DNA of 64,000 nucleotides from Sphingomonas sp. R-74633. GTDB taxonomy: Bacteria; Pseudomonadota; Alphaproteobacteria; Sphingomonadales; Sphingomonadaceae. Shown piece after piece: positions 45,898-54,456 of this stretch. Every line of letters begins with the position of its first letter. Within the stretch, counting starts at the first letter, position 1. Location: assembly GCF_013416555.1 (NCBI RefSeq), contig NZ_JACCFG010000002.1, positions 124,001 through 188,000 on the forward strand, written 5' to 3'. The notes under the pieces are model-generated. The model was given only the letters and a program-made list of their open reading frames with translations. It had not been told where the DNA came from and searched no databases. Made by a program: the position numbers and the translations under genes.

Positions 45898-46859
45898 GCC
45901 GACCGCCGGAGCTTGAGGAGCAGGCCGAAGAAGAAGGGCGTTCCGATCAGCGCCATCGCGACGCCGAGGCGGATTTCCGACGCGCCGGGGGCAAGCCGGA
46001 CGAGGCTGTCGGCGGCCAATACCAGTGCCGCGCCGCCGAGCGCGCTGGGGAGAAGAAGCGCCGAAGGCTTCGCGCCGACGACCGGGCGGAGCAGATGCGG
46101 GACAATCAGGCCGACAAAGCCGACCACGCCGGTCACTGCGACGCTGGCGCCGACCGCCAGGCCCGCGCCAAGCACGACCAGCGCCTGGGTGCGCTCGAGC
46201 GGCAGGCCGAGCGAGCGCGCGGCTTCCTCGCCCAAGGTCAGCGCATCGAGGGCGCGGCCGGTGAAGAGCAGGAGGACGCTGCCGACCAGGATGAACGGCA
46301 CCGCCAGCTGCACCTCGGCAAAGCTGCGATCGGTGAGCGAGCCCATGATCCAGTCGATGATCTCGGCGGTGGCGTAAGGATTGGGCGCGATCGAGATCAG
46401 GAAGGCGGTGAGCGCCCCGCCGAGGCTGGCGAGCACGGTGCCGGCGAGCACGAAGGTGACGGCGCTTTGCGCGCGCCAGGCCAGCGCGGCGAGCAGCAGC
46501 ATCGATCCGCCGGCGGCAAGCATCGCGGCGCCGAAGATGACCAAAGGCGCGCTGGCGGCGAACAGCACGATCGCCGCGACCGCACCCAGTGCGGCGCTCG
46601 ACGAGACGCCGAGCACCGAGGGATCGGCGAGCGGATTGCGCAGATAGCCCTGCAGCACCGCGCCGGTGAGCCCGAGCCCTGCGCCGATGACGAGGCCGAG
46701 GATTGCGCGGGGCAGCCGCAACTCGGCGACGATCCACCAGCGCGGGTCGTCGGTGAACCAGGCGGAGAAGGGCACGAACACCTTGCCCGCCGCCAGCGAG
46801 GCGACGAACAGCAGCGCGACGAGGATCGCGAGCCCGGCGAGGAGGGGAAAGCGCTTCAC
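45888..46859 (-). CDS. BtuC/FecCD-like ABC transporter permease
   Basis: The 323-residue permease has about nine to ten transmembrane helices and the FecCD signatures LPRAILGLVIGAGLGLTGAVLQG, NPLADPSVLGVSSSAALG and GVVGFVGLIVPHLLRP. The GTG at 46859 overlaps the stop of the upstream substrate-binding gene (GTGA) and is preferred to the longer frame. Together with its neighbours it should import cobalamin, heme or a ferric siderophore. Confidence 0.94.
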   Translation of the reverse strand: MKRFPLLAGLAILVALLFVASLAAGKVFVPFSAWFTDDPRWWIVAELRLPRAILGLVIGAGLGLTGAVLQGYLRNPLADPSVLGVSSSAALGAVAAIVLFAASAPLVIFGAAMLAAGGSMLLLAALAWRAQSAVTFVLAGTVLASLGGALTAFLISIAPNPYATAEIIDWIMGSLTDRSFAEVQLAVPFILVGSVLLLFTGRALDALTLGEEAARSLGLPLERTQALVVLGAGLAVGASVAVTGVVGFVGLIVPHLLRPVVGAKPSALLLPSALGGAALVLAADSLVRLAPGASEIRLGVAMALIGTPFFFGLLLKLRRSAWI

Positions 46860-47686
46860 CGGCCCACCTGCCGGCGGATCTCGGCAAGGCGGGTCATCGC
46901 CGTGGCGATCACCGGGCCGCCGCAATTGACGAGGTTGCGCGGGAAAGTCGCCTCGGTCACCCGGCCCTGGCTATGCGCGAGCGCGCGGCGGCGCAGCTCG
47001 GCGGCGCGGCTGGCCGAATCGCGACCCTGCCCATCCGGCACCAGCATCACGCGCGGCGGATCGGCGACGATCCGCTCGGCGGGCAGCGTGCCGGTGAACT
47101 GGAGCCCATAATGCGCCGCCTGATTGGCAAAGCCGGCACGGCGCAGCATCTCGTCGAGCAGATTGCCCTCCCCCGAAACCATATTGCCGCCGATCCACAC
47201 CAAAGCCGGCACCGGCGGGCCACCTTTTGCGGCTGCGGCGACGGCGCGGTCGATCGTTTCGTTCATTGCCTTGCCCTTTTCGGGCACGCCCAGCGCGGCG
47301 GCAAGCTCGGTCACCTGCGCCTTGCTCGCCTCGATCGTCACCGGCGAATCGAGATAGAGCGTCCGGAGCCCGGCGCGGGCATAGGCGGCACGCGTGGCGG
47401 GCGAAGTGAAGGCACTGGCGATCACCAGGTCGGGCTGCATCGCCACCACTTCCTCCGCCGTGCCGCGCGTGCCGCGGAAGCTGTTGGCGAGATCGAGCGG
47501 AATTGAAGTCGCGCCCGGGTCCTGCGAATAATGGCTGATCGCCGTGATCCGGTCGTGCGGGACCAGTTCGACCAGCATCGCGTCGGCGCACGGATTGGTC
47601 GAGACGATGCCCCCGCCGCCGCGCGGTGCGGGCGCGCAGCCGGCAAGCGCCGCACAGGCAAACAGGAATGCGCTTGAGCCCCGCAT
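46856..47686 (-). CDS. BtuF-like substrate-binding lipoprotein
   Basis: The 276-residue protein has a lipoprotein signal (FACAALAGCAPAP, lipobox LAGC) and a two-lobed periplasmic-binding fold with a backbone helix. Recognisable segments are ISHYSQDPGA, VVAMQPDLVIA and YLDSPVTIEASKAQVTELAAALG. The substrate, most likely cobalamin, heme or iron chelate, cannot be told. No cobalamin riboswitch was recognised in the 130 bp before it, and no TonB receptor is adjacent. Confidence 0.9.
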   Translation of the reverse strand: MRGSSAFLFACAALAGCAPAPRGGGGIVSTNPCADAMLVELVPHDRITAISHYSQDPGATSIPLDLANSFRGTRGTAEEVVAMQPDLVIASAFTSPATRAAYARAGLRTLYLDSPVTIEASKAQVTELAAALGVPEKGKAMNETIDRAVAAAAKGGPPVPALVWIGGNMVSGEGNLLDEMLRRAGFANQAAHYGLQFTGTLPAERIVADPPRVMLVPDGQGRDSASRAAELRRRALAHSQGRVTEATFPRNLVNCGGPVIATAMTRLAEIRRQVGR

Positions 47687-47819
47687 GTGTCGCCGGATAC
47701 ACCGCGCAGGCTGTTTTGCGCGAAGAATCGTCCGTAACCCGCGAAAAAATGCGCTTTGTCTCGGTACTGTAACGCTCGGCTAAGTGCGCATTTACCAACG
47801 CACCCCTATCCGACGGGCG

Positions 47820-49127
47820 ATGCTTCTCGCCGCCCCCTCCCCCGCCCCAGGCGCCACCTGGCTCACCGAGCGCGAGCTCGATCCGCCGATGCTGACGCTC
47901 ACCGACACAATGTGGCGGGCCGCCGAGCTGTTCGGTACCGATCCCGAGCTGCGGCTGGTGGCGATCGTCGATGACAAGCAGCGGCCGCTCGGCGCGATCT
48001 TCGAGAAGGATGTGCGGCGGCTGCTGCTCAACCCCTTCGGCCACGCGCTGATGCGCAACCCGAGCTACGGCGCGGCGGTGTCGCGCTACGTCCGCGCCTG
48101 CCCCACCGCCGAGATGACCGGCGATCTCGGCCTGCTGATGGAAGCCTATCGCGCCGCGGGCGGCAGTGAGGGCATGATCCTGACGCGCAACGGGCGGGTG
48201 CAGGCGACCGTGAATAACCGCCGGCTCGTCCACCTCGCCGCCGAGCGCGAAATCGCCTCGGCGCGCGCGCAGGTGGAGCGCGCCGCGCGGATCGAGGCGG
48301 CGAGCAGCCGGTTCGAGGCGCAGGTGGAAGCGCTGTCGCGCGACCTGGGCCAGCTTTCGAGCGAGCTGGAACATGGCGCGACGGCGACAGCGGACCGGGC
48401 GAGCGGCGTGGGCGACCGCGCCGTGGCGGTGGCTACCGCCGCCTCGCAGACCAGCGACAACATGGCCGAGATCGCAGCGCGCGGCCGCGAACTGGCAGGC
48501 GCGCTGGCGGGAATCGGCAACAACACAAGCGATGCGCGCCAGGCCGCCGGCGTGGTGCGCACGCTGGTCGAGGCCGGCAGCGAGCGCGCCCGTGAGCTGC
48601 TCCATTCGGCACACTCGATCGATTCGGTGATCGGCCTGATCGCCGACATCGCCCGCCAGGTGAATCTGCTCGCGCTCAACGCAACGATCGAAGCAGCACG
48701 CGCCGGCGAGGCGGGGCGCGGCTTCACCGTGGTGGCGAATGAAGTGAAGCAGCTCTCCACCCAGACCGGCATCGCCGCCGACCGGATCACCGCGCATGTC
48801 CGCGAGATCCGCAGCGGCATCGACGAAGTCGCCGCGGGCCATGGCCGGGTCGAGCAGGCGATCGGCGCGATGGCGACTTTGGCCGATGCGGTGGAAACCG
48901 CCGTCGCCGCGCAGGAGGAAGCGACGCGGATGATCGCGTGGAACGTCGACGAGGCGGTGCAGGCGAGCAACGGCATCCAGCGCGATGTCGAGCAGATCGG
49001 CGGCACGTCGCTCGATGCGTCGAACCAGGCGCAGGCGATGCAGCGGGTCGCGGTGCGGCTGCACAGCGGCGCCGATGCGCTGTCCGATCAGGTCCACGCC
49101 TTTCTGGGCGAATTGCGCCGCGCCTGA
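47820..49127 (+). CDS. Soluble chemoreceptor-like protein with N-terminal CBS-type domain
   Basis: The 435-residue protein has no transmembrane segment. Residues about 20-150 resemble a CBS-like sensor ([15 protein letters not shown]... [21 protein letters not shown]), followed by a coiled coil and the methyl-accepting signalling core with [20 protein letters not shown] and [20 protein letters not shown]. It could signal to CheA from the cytoplasm or act in another pathway; no che genes are in the window. ATG 47820 is preferred over a GTG at 47784. Divergent from the ABC importer. Confidence 0.88.
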   Translation: MLLAAPSPAPGATWLTERELDPPMLTLTDTMWRAAELFGTDPELRLVAIVDDKQRPLGAIFEKDVRRLLLNPFGHALMRNPSYGAAVSRYVRACPTAEMTGDLGLLMEAYRAAGGSEGMILTRNGRVQATVNNRRLVHLAAEREIASARAQVERAARIEAASSRFEAQVEALSRDLGQLSSELEHGATATADRASGVGDRAVAVATAASQTSDNMAEIAARGRELAGALAGIGNNTSDARQAAGVVRTLVEAGSERARELLHSAHSIDSVIGLIADIARQVNLLALNATIEAARAGEAGRGFTVVANEVKQLSTQTGIAADRITAHVREIRSGIDEVAAGHGRVEQAIGAMATLADAVETAVAAQEEATRMIAWNVDEAVQASNGIQRDVEQIGGTSLDASNQAQAMQRVAVRLHSGADALSDQVHAFLGELRRA

Positions 49128-49146
49128 ACTCGGCTAGGCTGGCCCC

Positions 49147-49986
49147 ATGCTCCTATGTGGTACCCAAGTGGGCGGCGACCGGCCGCTGTTCCTGATCGCG
49201 GGCCCCTGCGCGCTCGAATCCGAATCGCTCTCGCTGCGCGTCGCCGAGGTGCTGGCCGGTATCGGGGAGCGCCTGGGGCTGCTGGTGATCTTCAAGGGGT
49301 CGTTCGACAAGGCCAACCGCACCTCGGGCACCGCATATCGCGGGCCGGGGATGGACGAGGGTCTGGCGATCCTCGCCAAGGTCCGCGCCGAGACCGGGCT
49401 GCCCGTGCTCACCGACGTGCATGAGGTGGCGCAGGTGCCCGCAGTGGCGCAGGTGGTGGACGTGCTGCAGACCCCCGCCTTTCTCGCCCGCCAGTCCGAC
49501 CTGATTGCCGCGGCGGCAGCATCGGGAAAGCCGGTCAACATCAAGAAGGCGCAGTTCATGGCGCCCTGGGACATGGCGCATGTGCTGGCCAAGGCGCGCA
49601 CCGCCGCACAGGACGCGGGCGTGGAGCCGGACAATTTCCTGCTGTGCGAGCGGGGCACCAGCTTTGGCTATAACGCGCTCATCACCGATCTGCGCAGCCT
49701 GGCGGTGATGGCGGAGACGGGCGCGCCGGTGGTATTCGACGCGACGCACTCGGTGCAGGCGCCGGGCGGGCTAGGCGCAAGTTCGGGCGGCGCGCGCGAG
49801 CATGTGCCGCTGCTGTGCCGGGGCGCGGTCGCAGCAGGCGTGGCCGGGCTGTTCCTCGAGACGCACCCCGATCCCGATCGCGCACTTTCCGACGGGCCGA
49901 ACAGCTGGCCGCTCGATCAACTGGAGGCCCTGGTCGAGAAGCTGGTGCGGCTCGATGCCTTTGTGAAAGCCGGAATGCCCGCCTAG
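49147..49986 (+). CDS. kdsA: 3-deoxy-8-phosphooctulonate (KDO-8-P) synthase
   Basis: The 279-residue TIM-barrel enzyme condenses phosphoenolpyruvate with arabinose 5-phosphate for lipopolysaccharide inner-core [14 protein letters not shown] near the start holds the Cys that marks the metal-dependent class; [31 protein letters not shown] and [17 protein letters not shown] are other family motifs. It lies just after the chemoreceptor-like gene, and its stop overlaps the convergent methyltransferase gene by 4 bp. Confidence 0.97.
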   Translation: MLLCGTQVGGDRPLFLIAGPCALESESLSLRVAEVLAGIGERLGLLVIFKGSFDKANRTSGTAYRGPGMDEGLAILAKVRAETGLPVLTDVHEVAQVPAVAQVVDVLQTPAFLARQSDLIAAAAASGKPVNIKKAQFMAPWDMAHVLAKARTAAQDAGVEPDNFLLCERGTSFGYNALITDLRSLAVMAETGAPVVFDATHSVQAPGGLGASSGGAREHVPLLCRGAVAAGVAGLFLETHPDPDRALSDGPNSWPLDQLEALVEKLVRLDAFVKAGMPA

Positions 49987-50804
49987 CCGGTGGCGGTGAC
50001 GATCTCGACGCGCACCGGCATCCACACCTGCCCGTCACGGATATGGCTGGCGCAGCTCGCGGTGAGGCTGGCCCGGGCGGCGTCGCGAAGCGCGGGCGAC
50101 GCGTCGGCGAGCGGCGCCGCGCTCGAGGACGAGGCCAGCAGGAAATCGGCTGCCGCTTGCGCCGAACCGCCGGGCACCGGCAGGTCGCCGCGCCAGGTGC
50201 GGCTGGCGGCACCGTGGAAACCGGCGGCGTCGAGCAGCGCGACCAACCTGGCCGAATCGCCATAGCGGCACGGGCCCGGCGCATCGGGATCGGCAGGCGG
50301 CAGGTGCATCACCGCGGCGAGCGCCGCGCGGATCTGCGCCATGAAGCCCACCTCCCCCGGCGGTCCCCACACGGCGAAGGCCAGCCGCCCGCCCGGCGCG
50401 AGCCAGTGGCGCAGATTGGCGAAGGCGGCGGCGGGATCGTCGAAGAACATCACGCCGAAGCGCGAGGCGAGCCGGTCAAAGGGGCGTTCGGGCCGCCAGG
50501 TGGAGGCATCCGCTTCGACGAAGCGCGCCACGTCGCCCGCGCGCGCAGTGGCCGCGGCGACCAGGTCGGGCGAGATGTCGAAGCCGGTGACCTCGCTGCC
50601 CGCGGGCGCCGCAGCGGCGATCGCGCGCGTGGTCCCGCCCCCGCCACATGCGATCTCCGCGATGCGATACGGCGCGTCGAGCGCCAGCGCCTCGATGAAG
50701 GGCACGTCGACGGGCGAGAGCATCGCCTCCATCCCGTCCAGCTGGTCCCGCCACTGGGCGCCGCGACCGCCCGCCCAATCATAGTCCGAAGCCTTGCTTT
50801 GCAT
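49983..50804 (-). CDS. Class I SAM-dependent methyltransferase
   Basis: The 273-residue protein has the SAM-binding loop [17 protein letters not shown] and an acidic loop [14 protein letters not shown], then [20 protein letters not shown], as in UbiE/COQ5-like methyltransferases. The substrate is unknown. The start ATG 50804 ([13 protein letters not shown]) is chosen because the aromatic N-terminal motif matches relatives; a longer open frame to 51023 is antisense to the next gene. Confidence 0.88.
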   Translation of the reverse strand: MQSKASDYDWAGGRGAQWRDQLDGMEAMLSPVDVPFIEALALDAPYRIAEIACGGGGTTRAIAAAAPAGSEVTGFDISPDLVAAATARAGDVARFVEADASTWRPERPFDRLASRFGVMFFDDPAAAFANLRHWLAPGGRLAFAVWGPPGEVGFMAQIRAALAAVMHLPPADPDAPGPCRYGDSARLVALLDAAGFHGAASRTWRGDLPVPGGSAQAAADFLLASSSSAAPLADASPALRDAARASLTASCASHIRDGQVWMPVRVEIVTATG

Positions 50805-50879
50805 GCCCGCCTCATGCGCCAATGCGCGGCGCGACGCCAGCGGCTGGTGCGGGCAGGCGGATCGGCTATCACAGGCGCC

Positions 50880-51143
50880 ATGGCCAGGAAGAAGCGCTAC
50901 CTCACCGCCACGCTGCCGGACGGCTATGTGAAGACGATCGGGCCGACCAATGCGCCCTTCACCCATTATTGGCGCATCGTCGCCGATCTGGGCGGCGGCA
51001 AGACCGAAGTCTTCTGGGGGCACGCCAAGTCGCTGCAGGAAGCCACCGGCAAGAAGGCCGCGCTCGCCGATGCGGCGAAGCAGCGCGGCTGGGACGGCTA
51101 TCGCTTCGAAGTGGTGGAACTGACCGAGGGCCAGCCCGACTGA
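50880..51143 (+). CDS. Small conserved hypothetical protein
   Basis: The 87-residue soluble protein is basic at the N-terminus (MARKKRYLTATLPDGYVKTI) and has a compact mixed fold with HYWRIVADLGGGKTEVFWGH. It is unrecognised. The ATG at 50880 lies within an open frame that extends far upstream but is antisense to the methyltransferase there. A terminator follows 13 bp after the stop. Confidence 0.7.
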   Translation: MARKKRYLTATLPDGYVKTIGPTNAPFTHYWRIVADLGGGKTEVFWGHAKSLQEATGKKAALADAAKQRGWDGYRFEVVELTEGQPD

Positions 51144-51156
51144 TCGCGGGCAAGAA

Positions 51157-51190
51157 AAAAGCCGCCAAGTCAGGGACCTGGCGGCTTTTC
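51157..51190. terminator. Bidirectional terminator between small gene and tRNA-Val
   Basis: AAAAGCCGCCA (51157-51167) and TGGCGGCTTTT (51179-51189) form a stem flanked by A and T runs on either side, so it can terminate the plus-strand small gene and the minus-strand tRNA that converges on it. Confidence 0.85.
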
Positions 51191-51194
51191 AATA

Positions 51195-51269
51195 TGGTGG
51201 GCGCGGCAAGGATTGAACTTGCGACCCCTGCGATGTCAACACAGTGCTCTACCACTGAGCTACGCGCCC
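51195..51269 (-). tRNA. tRNA-Val (anticodon GAC)
   Basis: On the minus strand 75 nt fold as a cloverleaf: acceptor GGGCGCG/CGCGCCC, D-arm GCTCAGTGGTAGAGC, anticodon stem CTGTG/CGCAG with loop TTGACAT (anticodon GAC), T-arm GCAAG-TTCAATC-CTTGC, and a genome-encoded ACCA end. It reads valine codons GUC and GUU. A terminator lies immediately downstream. Confidence 0.97.
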
Positions 51270-51338
51270 GTTGGCCTCTCGGCCGAAACGGGAAGCGGGC
51301 CTTTAGCGGGGCTTTTCGAGCCGCGCAACACCCAACCT

Positions 51339-51713
51339 TCAATTAAATCCGGCGTTCTCCGCCTCGAACAGCCGATCGACCTCCAGCACCAGGTCGCGCA
51401 GGTGGAACGGCTTGGAGAGCACGCGGGCCTGGGGCACCTGCTTGCCGGCCTTGAGCGTGACCGCCGCGAAGCCGGTGATGAACATCACCCGCATCTCCGG
51501 CGCGATCTCGCTCGCCTTCTGGGCCAGCTCGATGCCGTCCATCTCGGGCATCACGATATCGGTGAGCAGCAGGTCGAACTGCTCGGTCTCGAGCAGCGGA
51601 ATCGCCGCGGTGCCGCGATCGACGGCACTGACCGCATAGCCCGAACGCTCGAGCGCGCGGGTGAGATATTCCCGCATCACGCGGTCATCCTCGGCCAGCA
51701 AAATCCGGATCAT
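51339..51713 (-). CDS. cpdR: CpdR, receiver-domain adaptor regulator of ClpXP
   Basis: The 124-residue single receiver domain matches Caulobacter CpdR: it starts MIRILLAEDDRVMREYLTRA, carries the phospho-acceptor Asp in LLLTDIVMPEMDGIELA, and ends VLSKPFHLRDLVLEV. Unphosphorylated CpdR delivers substrates to ClpXP and so controls turnover of CtrA and other cell-cycle factors. ATG 51713 gives the canonical N-terminus; the longer frame is not supported. It is followed by the tRNA-Val gene and is divergent from the amidohydrolase. Confidence 0.95.
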   Translation of the reverse strand: MIRILLAEDDRVMREYLTRALERSGYAVSAVDRGTAAIPLLETEQFDLLLTDIVMPEMDGIELAQKASEIAPEMRVMFITGFAAVTLKAGKQVPQARVLSKPFHLRDLVLEVDRLFEAENAGFN

Positions 51714-51829
51714 GTTCCCCCACTCGAAATCGACAGACGTCATCCTATACATCAAGCCCTTAAGATTTTCCGCCCTTTTCCTTGGGTCACGGCATTGCGG
51801 CGTGCGGAATCGGGGCATAGGCAGGGGCT

Positions 51830-52672
51830 GTGAGCGAGGCTTCCTTCGTCCGTCATGGTCCTGCAGAGCCGCTGAGCCCGGTGGTGCTTTCGGTGCCGCA
51901 TGCCGGGCGCGACTATCCGGCAGCGCTCGTCGCGGCGCTGCGCGTGCCGGTGGAGGCGCTCCGGGGGCTCGAGGATCGTCATGCCGATGCGATCGCCCTC
52001 GCCGCCCGACGCGACGAGACCTTGTTCGTGGCAACGCGGCCGCGCGCCTGGATCGACCTCAACCGCGCCGAGCATGACCGCGACCCCCGCCTCGACGACG
52101 GTGCCTGGACGCATGGCGCGCCGCTTTCCGCCAAGATCCGATCGGGGCTGGGACTGGTGCCGCGGCGGGTGGGCACGGTAGGCGACATCTGGCAGCGCCG
52201 GCTGAGCGCCGACGAAGTCCAGCAGCGCATCCTTGCCGATCATCGTCCCTGGCACGCGGCGATCGCGGCGGCACTCGCGGCAGCGCGAGCCCGGTTCGGG
52301 GTGGCGGTGCTGCTCGACGTGCATTCGATGCCGCCGCTCGGCAATCCGGCGACTGCCGCGCGACTCGTGCCGGGCGACCGGTTCGGCAAATCGGCGGCGG
52401 CGCGCTTCCTCGGGCGGATCGAAGGGGTGGCGCGCGGACACGGCGTGCGGACCGCCGCGAACACCCCCTATTCGGGCGGGCATATATTGGAGCGCCACGG
52501 CGAGCCCCGCCGCAGCGTGCACGCGATCCAGCTCGAGTTCGACCGGTCGCTCTATCTCGATTCGGCGCTCGATCAGCCGGGGCCCGGGCTGACGGCGGCC
52601 GTACGATTGCTGCGGGACGTGATCGATGCGGTGGCGGACGAGGCGCTGCCGGGAGCGATCGCGGCGGAGTGA
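51830..52672 (+). CDS. N-formylglutamate amidohydrolase family protein
   Basis: The 280-residue zinc hydrolase of the HutG/FGase fold. Motifs: VVLSVPHAGRDYP (His), RHADAIALAARRDE, NRAEHDRDPR and LLDVHSMPP (His). Family members release formate from N-formylglutamate in histidine degradation, but no other hut genes are here, so the true substrate is open. The GTG at 51830 has GCAGGGG just upstream. Divergent from cpdR. Confidence 0.9.
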   Translation: MSEASFVRHGPAEPLSPVVLSVPHAGRDYPAALVAALRVPVEALRGLEDRHADAIALAARRDETLFVATRPRAWIDLNRAEHDRDPRLDDGAWTHGAPLSAKIRSGLGLVPRRVGTVGDIWQRRLSADEVQQRILADHRPWHAAIAAALAAARARFGVAVLLDVHSMPPLGNPATAARLVPGDRFGKSAAARFLGRIEGVARGHGVRTAANTPYSGGHILERHGEPRRSVHAIQLEFDRSLYLDSALDQPGPGLTAAVRLLRDVIDAVADEALPGAIAAE

Positions 52673-52678
52673 GGGCGA

Positions 52679-52861
52679 TCAGTCGCGCGCAGCTATCGCG
52701 CTTTCGAGCCAGTGGATGCGCTTGTGGAACAGCTTGGTCATTTTGGCCGAGGTCGGGATGGTCAGACGCAGGCGCGCACGCGCGAGTTCAGCCTGCAATT
52801 CCTCCAGACTGAGCGCAGCCAGTTCGTCGTCACGATGGGGAACCCCGGAACGCTTGCCCAT
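52679..52861 (-). CDS. Small helical conserved hypothetical protein
   Basis: The 60-residue protein has a predicted helix LAALSLEELQAELARARLRL followed by a second, KMTKLFHKRIHWLESAI. Unrecognised. The start is ATG 52861 (MGKRSGVPHRDDE). It converges on the formylglutamate amidohydrolase, with only a few bases between the stops. Confidence 0.65.
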   Translation of the reverse strand: MGKRSGVPHRDDELAALSLEELQAELARARLRLTIPTSAKMTKLFHKRIHWLESAIAARD

Positions 52862-52900
52862 GCCGGCAATCTGCCGCGCTGACCGCCCTCCGCAAAGCCC

Positions 52901-52935
52901 AATAAAAAACCACCTCGTGGTTACCCACGAGGTGG
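52901..52935 (-). terminator. Rho-independent terminator on the minus strand
   Basis: A perfect 11-bp stem, CCACCTCGTGG/CCACGAGGTGG (52910-52935), with a 4-nt loop is followed on the minus strand by TTTTTTATT. It ends transcription from the cytochrome b561 side. A second hairpin, CACGCCC/GGGCGTG (52955-52970), lies just upstream on that strand. Confidence 0.88.
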
Positions 52936-52996
52936 CCAAGGTTCAGGGAGGAGACACGCCCGAGGGCGTGCCGTACAGCCTCACGAAAGGGGGGAC

Positions 52997-53038
52997 ATGA
53001 AGCCGTACAAGACCAAATATAATTGGGAGGCGAATTAG
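52997..53038 (+). CDS. Possible 13-residue micro-protein
   Basis: ATG at 52997 opens a 13-codon frame MKPYKTKYNWEAN ending with TAG, preceded at a good distance by a purine-rich GAAAGGGGGGAC. It has Lys and Tyr-rich composition and codon use unlike GC-rich neighbours. It sits in the 213-bp gap between two genes, antisense to the 3' end of the cytochrome b561 transcript. A chance frame cannot be excluded. Confidence 0.3.
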   Translation: MKPYKTKYNWEAN

Positions 53039-53074
53039 TTCAAGAGGCTGCGGGCGGCCGTTCTTGTAGAAAGA

Positions 53075-53620
53075 TCAACCGTTTCGGCGGAGCCCCGGCG
53101 CCATGCGCGCGAGCACATTATCGCGCAGCAGGAAATGGTGGCGCAGCGCCGCGGCGATATGGATCACCACCAGGGCGGCCATCAGATAGCCGAGCAGTTC
53201 ATGCGCATCATGCGCGGTATGCGCGATGTCCGGGGTCGCCGGCAGGACGGGGATCTTGAACAGCCCGAACCAGTCGATCGGGCGCGGCTTTTCCGGATTG
53301 GAGGAAAGCAGCCAGCCGGTGAGCGGCATGATCAGCAGCAGCGCATAGAGGAGGAAGTGCACCGCCTTCGCAGCGGCCTTCTCCCAGCCCGGCATGCGAT
53401 CGGGCAGATGCGGGGGCTTATGCGCCAGCCGCCAGCCGATTCGGCCGAGGGTGAGCAGCAGCACGGCCATGCCCACCGATTTGTGGATCGGCATCAGGCC
53501 CCACGAACGCGGTATCGAGTCGTGGAACAGGCCGACCAGGATATTGAAGAGAACGAGCGCGGCGATCACCCAGTGGAAGGCAATCGCCCCCCGGCTGTAG
53601 CTATCGCCGCGCTCGATCAC
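53075..53620 (-). CDS. Cytochrome b561 family protein
   Basis: The 181-residue di-heme membrane cytochrome of the bacterial CybB type has four transmembrane helices with heme-ligand His residues in FHWVIAALVLFN, MPIHKSVGMA, AVHFLLYALLLIMP and HDAHELLGYLMAALVVIH. It likely passes electrons between quinol and a periplasmic acceptor. It lies 1 bp downstream of the SapC gene on the same strand, followed by a terminator. Confidence 0.93.
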   Translation of the reverse strand: MIERGDSYSRGAIAFHWVIAALVLFNILVGLFHDSIPRSWGLMPIHKSVGMAVLLLTLGRIGWRLAHKPPHLPDRMPGWEKAAAKAVHFLLYALLLIMPLTGWLLSSNPEKPRPIDWFGLFKIPVLPATPDIAHTAHDAHELLGYLMAALVVIHIAAALRHHFLLRDNVLARMAPGLRRNG

Positions 53621-53621
53621 G

Positions 53622-54404
53622 TTAGGCGGTCGGCTGGACGAGCTGCGGCTCGGGCATCTTGCCCTGGCGCACCTGGCGGCCGAAAATGTCGCGCATCAGG
53701 CCCAGCGAGAAGAGATGGGCGTAGATGAGCGGCAGCATGCCGTTCTGCACGATCTTGCGCAGCTGATCGCCGCGCATCTCGTTCAGCTTGTTCTCGTCGA
53801 TCATCATGAAGCCGCGATAGACGAAGGGCTGGCCCGAGCCTTCCGGCTGGATCGTGACTTCGCCGTCGATCAGCAGGTCGAGATCCTTGAGCTCCTTCAT
53901 GAACTGGGCGGTGCGGGCACCGGCCTGTTCGAACTGCTCATTGAACTGCAGGATGCTCTTGGTGGTCTCGCTCGGCTCGCCATTCTCGAACAGCGGCTGG
54001 CCGTCCTCGAACGCGCCGACCGTATCGGTCGTCGGATCGAAGCACAGCGACAGCTCGTCGCTGTCCGGGCGCAGGCGCGCCAGCAGGTACGGATAGCGGC
54101 GGATATAGGCCGGCACGTAGAAGTTGGTCTCGTTGAGCGAGCCATCTTCGTCGAAGAAGGTGTTGATGCCTTCGTTCAGGCCCATCAGCGCCAGCGGAAC
54201 CGGCTCTTCGCCCTGCGAAAAGACGATCGGCATGAAACGCTGCACCAGCGGGAATTCCTCCACGGTGACAGGAACCGCATGCTGCTTGGCAAGAAACGGT
54301 GCCTTGTCGGCCGAGCGCACCTTGAAATCGGCGTGCTGCTGGCTCGAGAGCGGCTGGATATCGTTGTAGAACAGAGGCAGCGACTGCTGCGGCGCGGAAG
54401 CCAT
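53622..54404 (-). CDS. SapC family protein
   Basis: The 260-residue protein matches the SapC group named after a Campylobacter surface protein: it starts MASAPQQSLPLFYNDIQPLS, has HAVPVTVEEFPLVQRFMPIV, and ends with a helical region MLPLIYAHLFSLGLMRDIF. Despite the name it has no signal peptide, and its role in sphingomonads is unknown. The start at 54404 has AGGAG 7-8 nt upstream; the longer frame is rejected. Confidence 0.9.
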   Translation of the reverse strand: MASAPQQSLPLFYNDIQPLSSQQHADFKVRSADKAPFLAKQHAVPVTVEEFPLVQRFMPIVFSQGEEPVPLALMGLNEGINTFFDEDGSLNETNFYVPAYIRRYPYLLARLRPDSDELSLCFDPTTDTVGAFEDGQPLFENGEPSETTKSILQFNEQFEQAGARTAQFMKELKDLDLLIDGEVTIQPEGSGQPFVYRGFMMIDENKLNEMRGDQLRKIVQNGMLPLIYAHLFSLGLMRDIFGRQVRQGKMPEPQLVQPTA

Positions 54405-54456
54405 CCTAAATCTCCTGGGAACTAAAATGTAATGTCTGGAATCCCGGGGGGCGGGT

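Noticed and set aside
45898..46887. Fusion of ABC ATPase with a long upstream frame
   Set aside because: The extension runs in an alternate frame of the permease gene on the same strand; the ATPase start is at 45897.
47687..47819. Cobalamin riboswitch before the BtuF-like gene
   Set aside because: The conserved B12-box sequence was not found by eye; the gap is also short for that structure.
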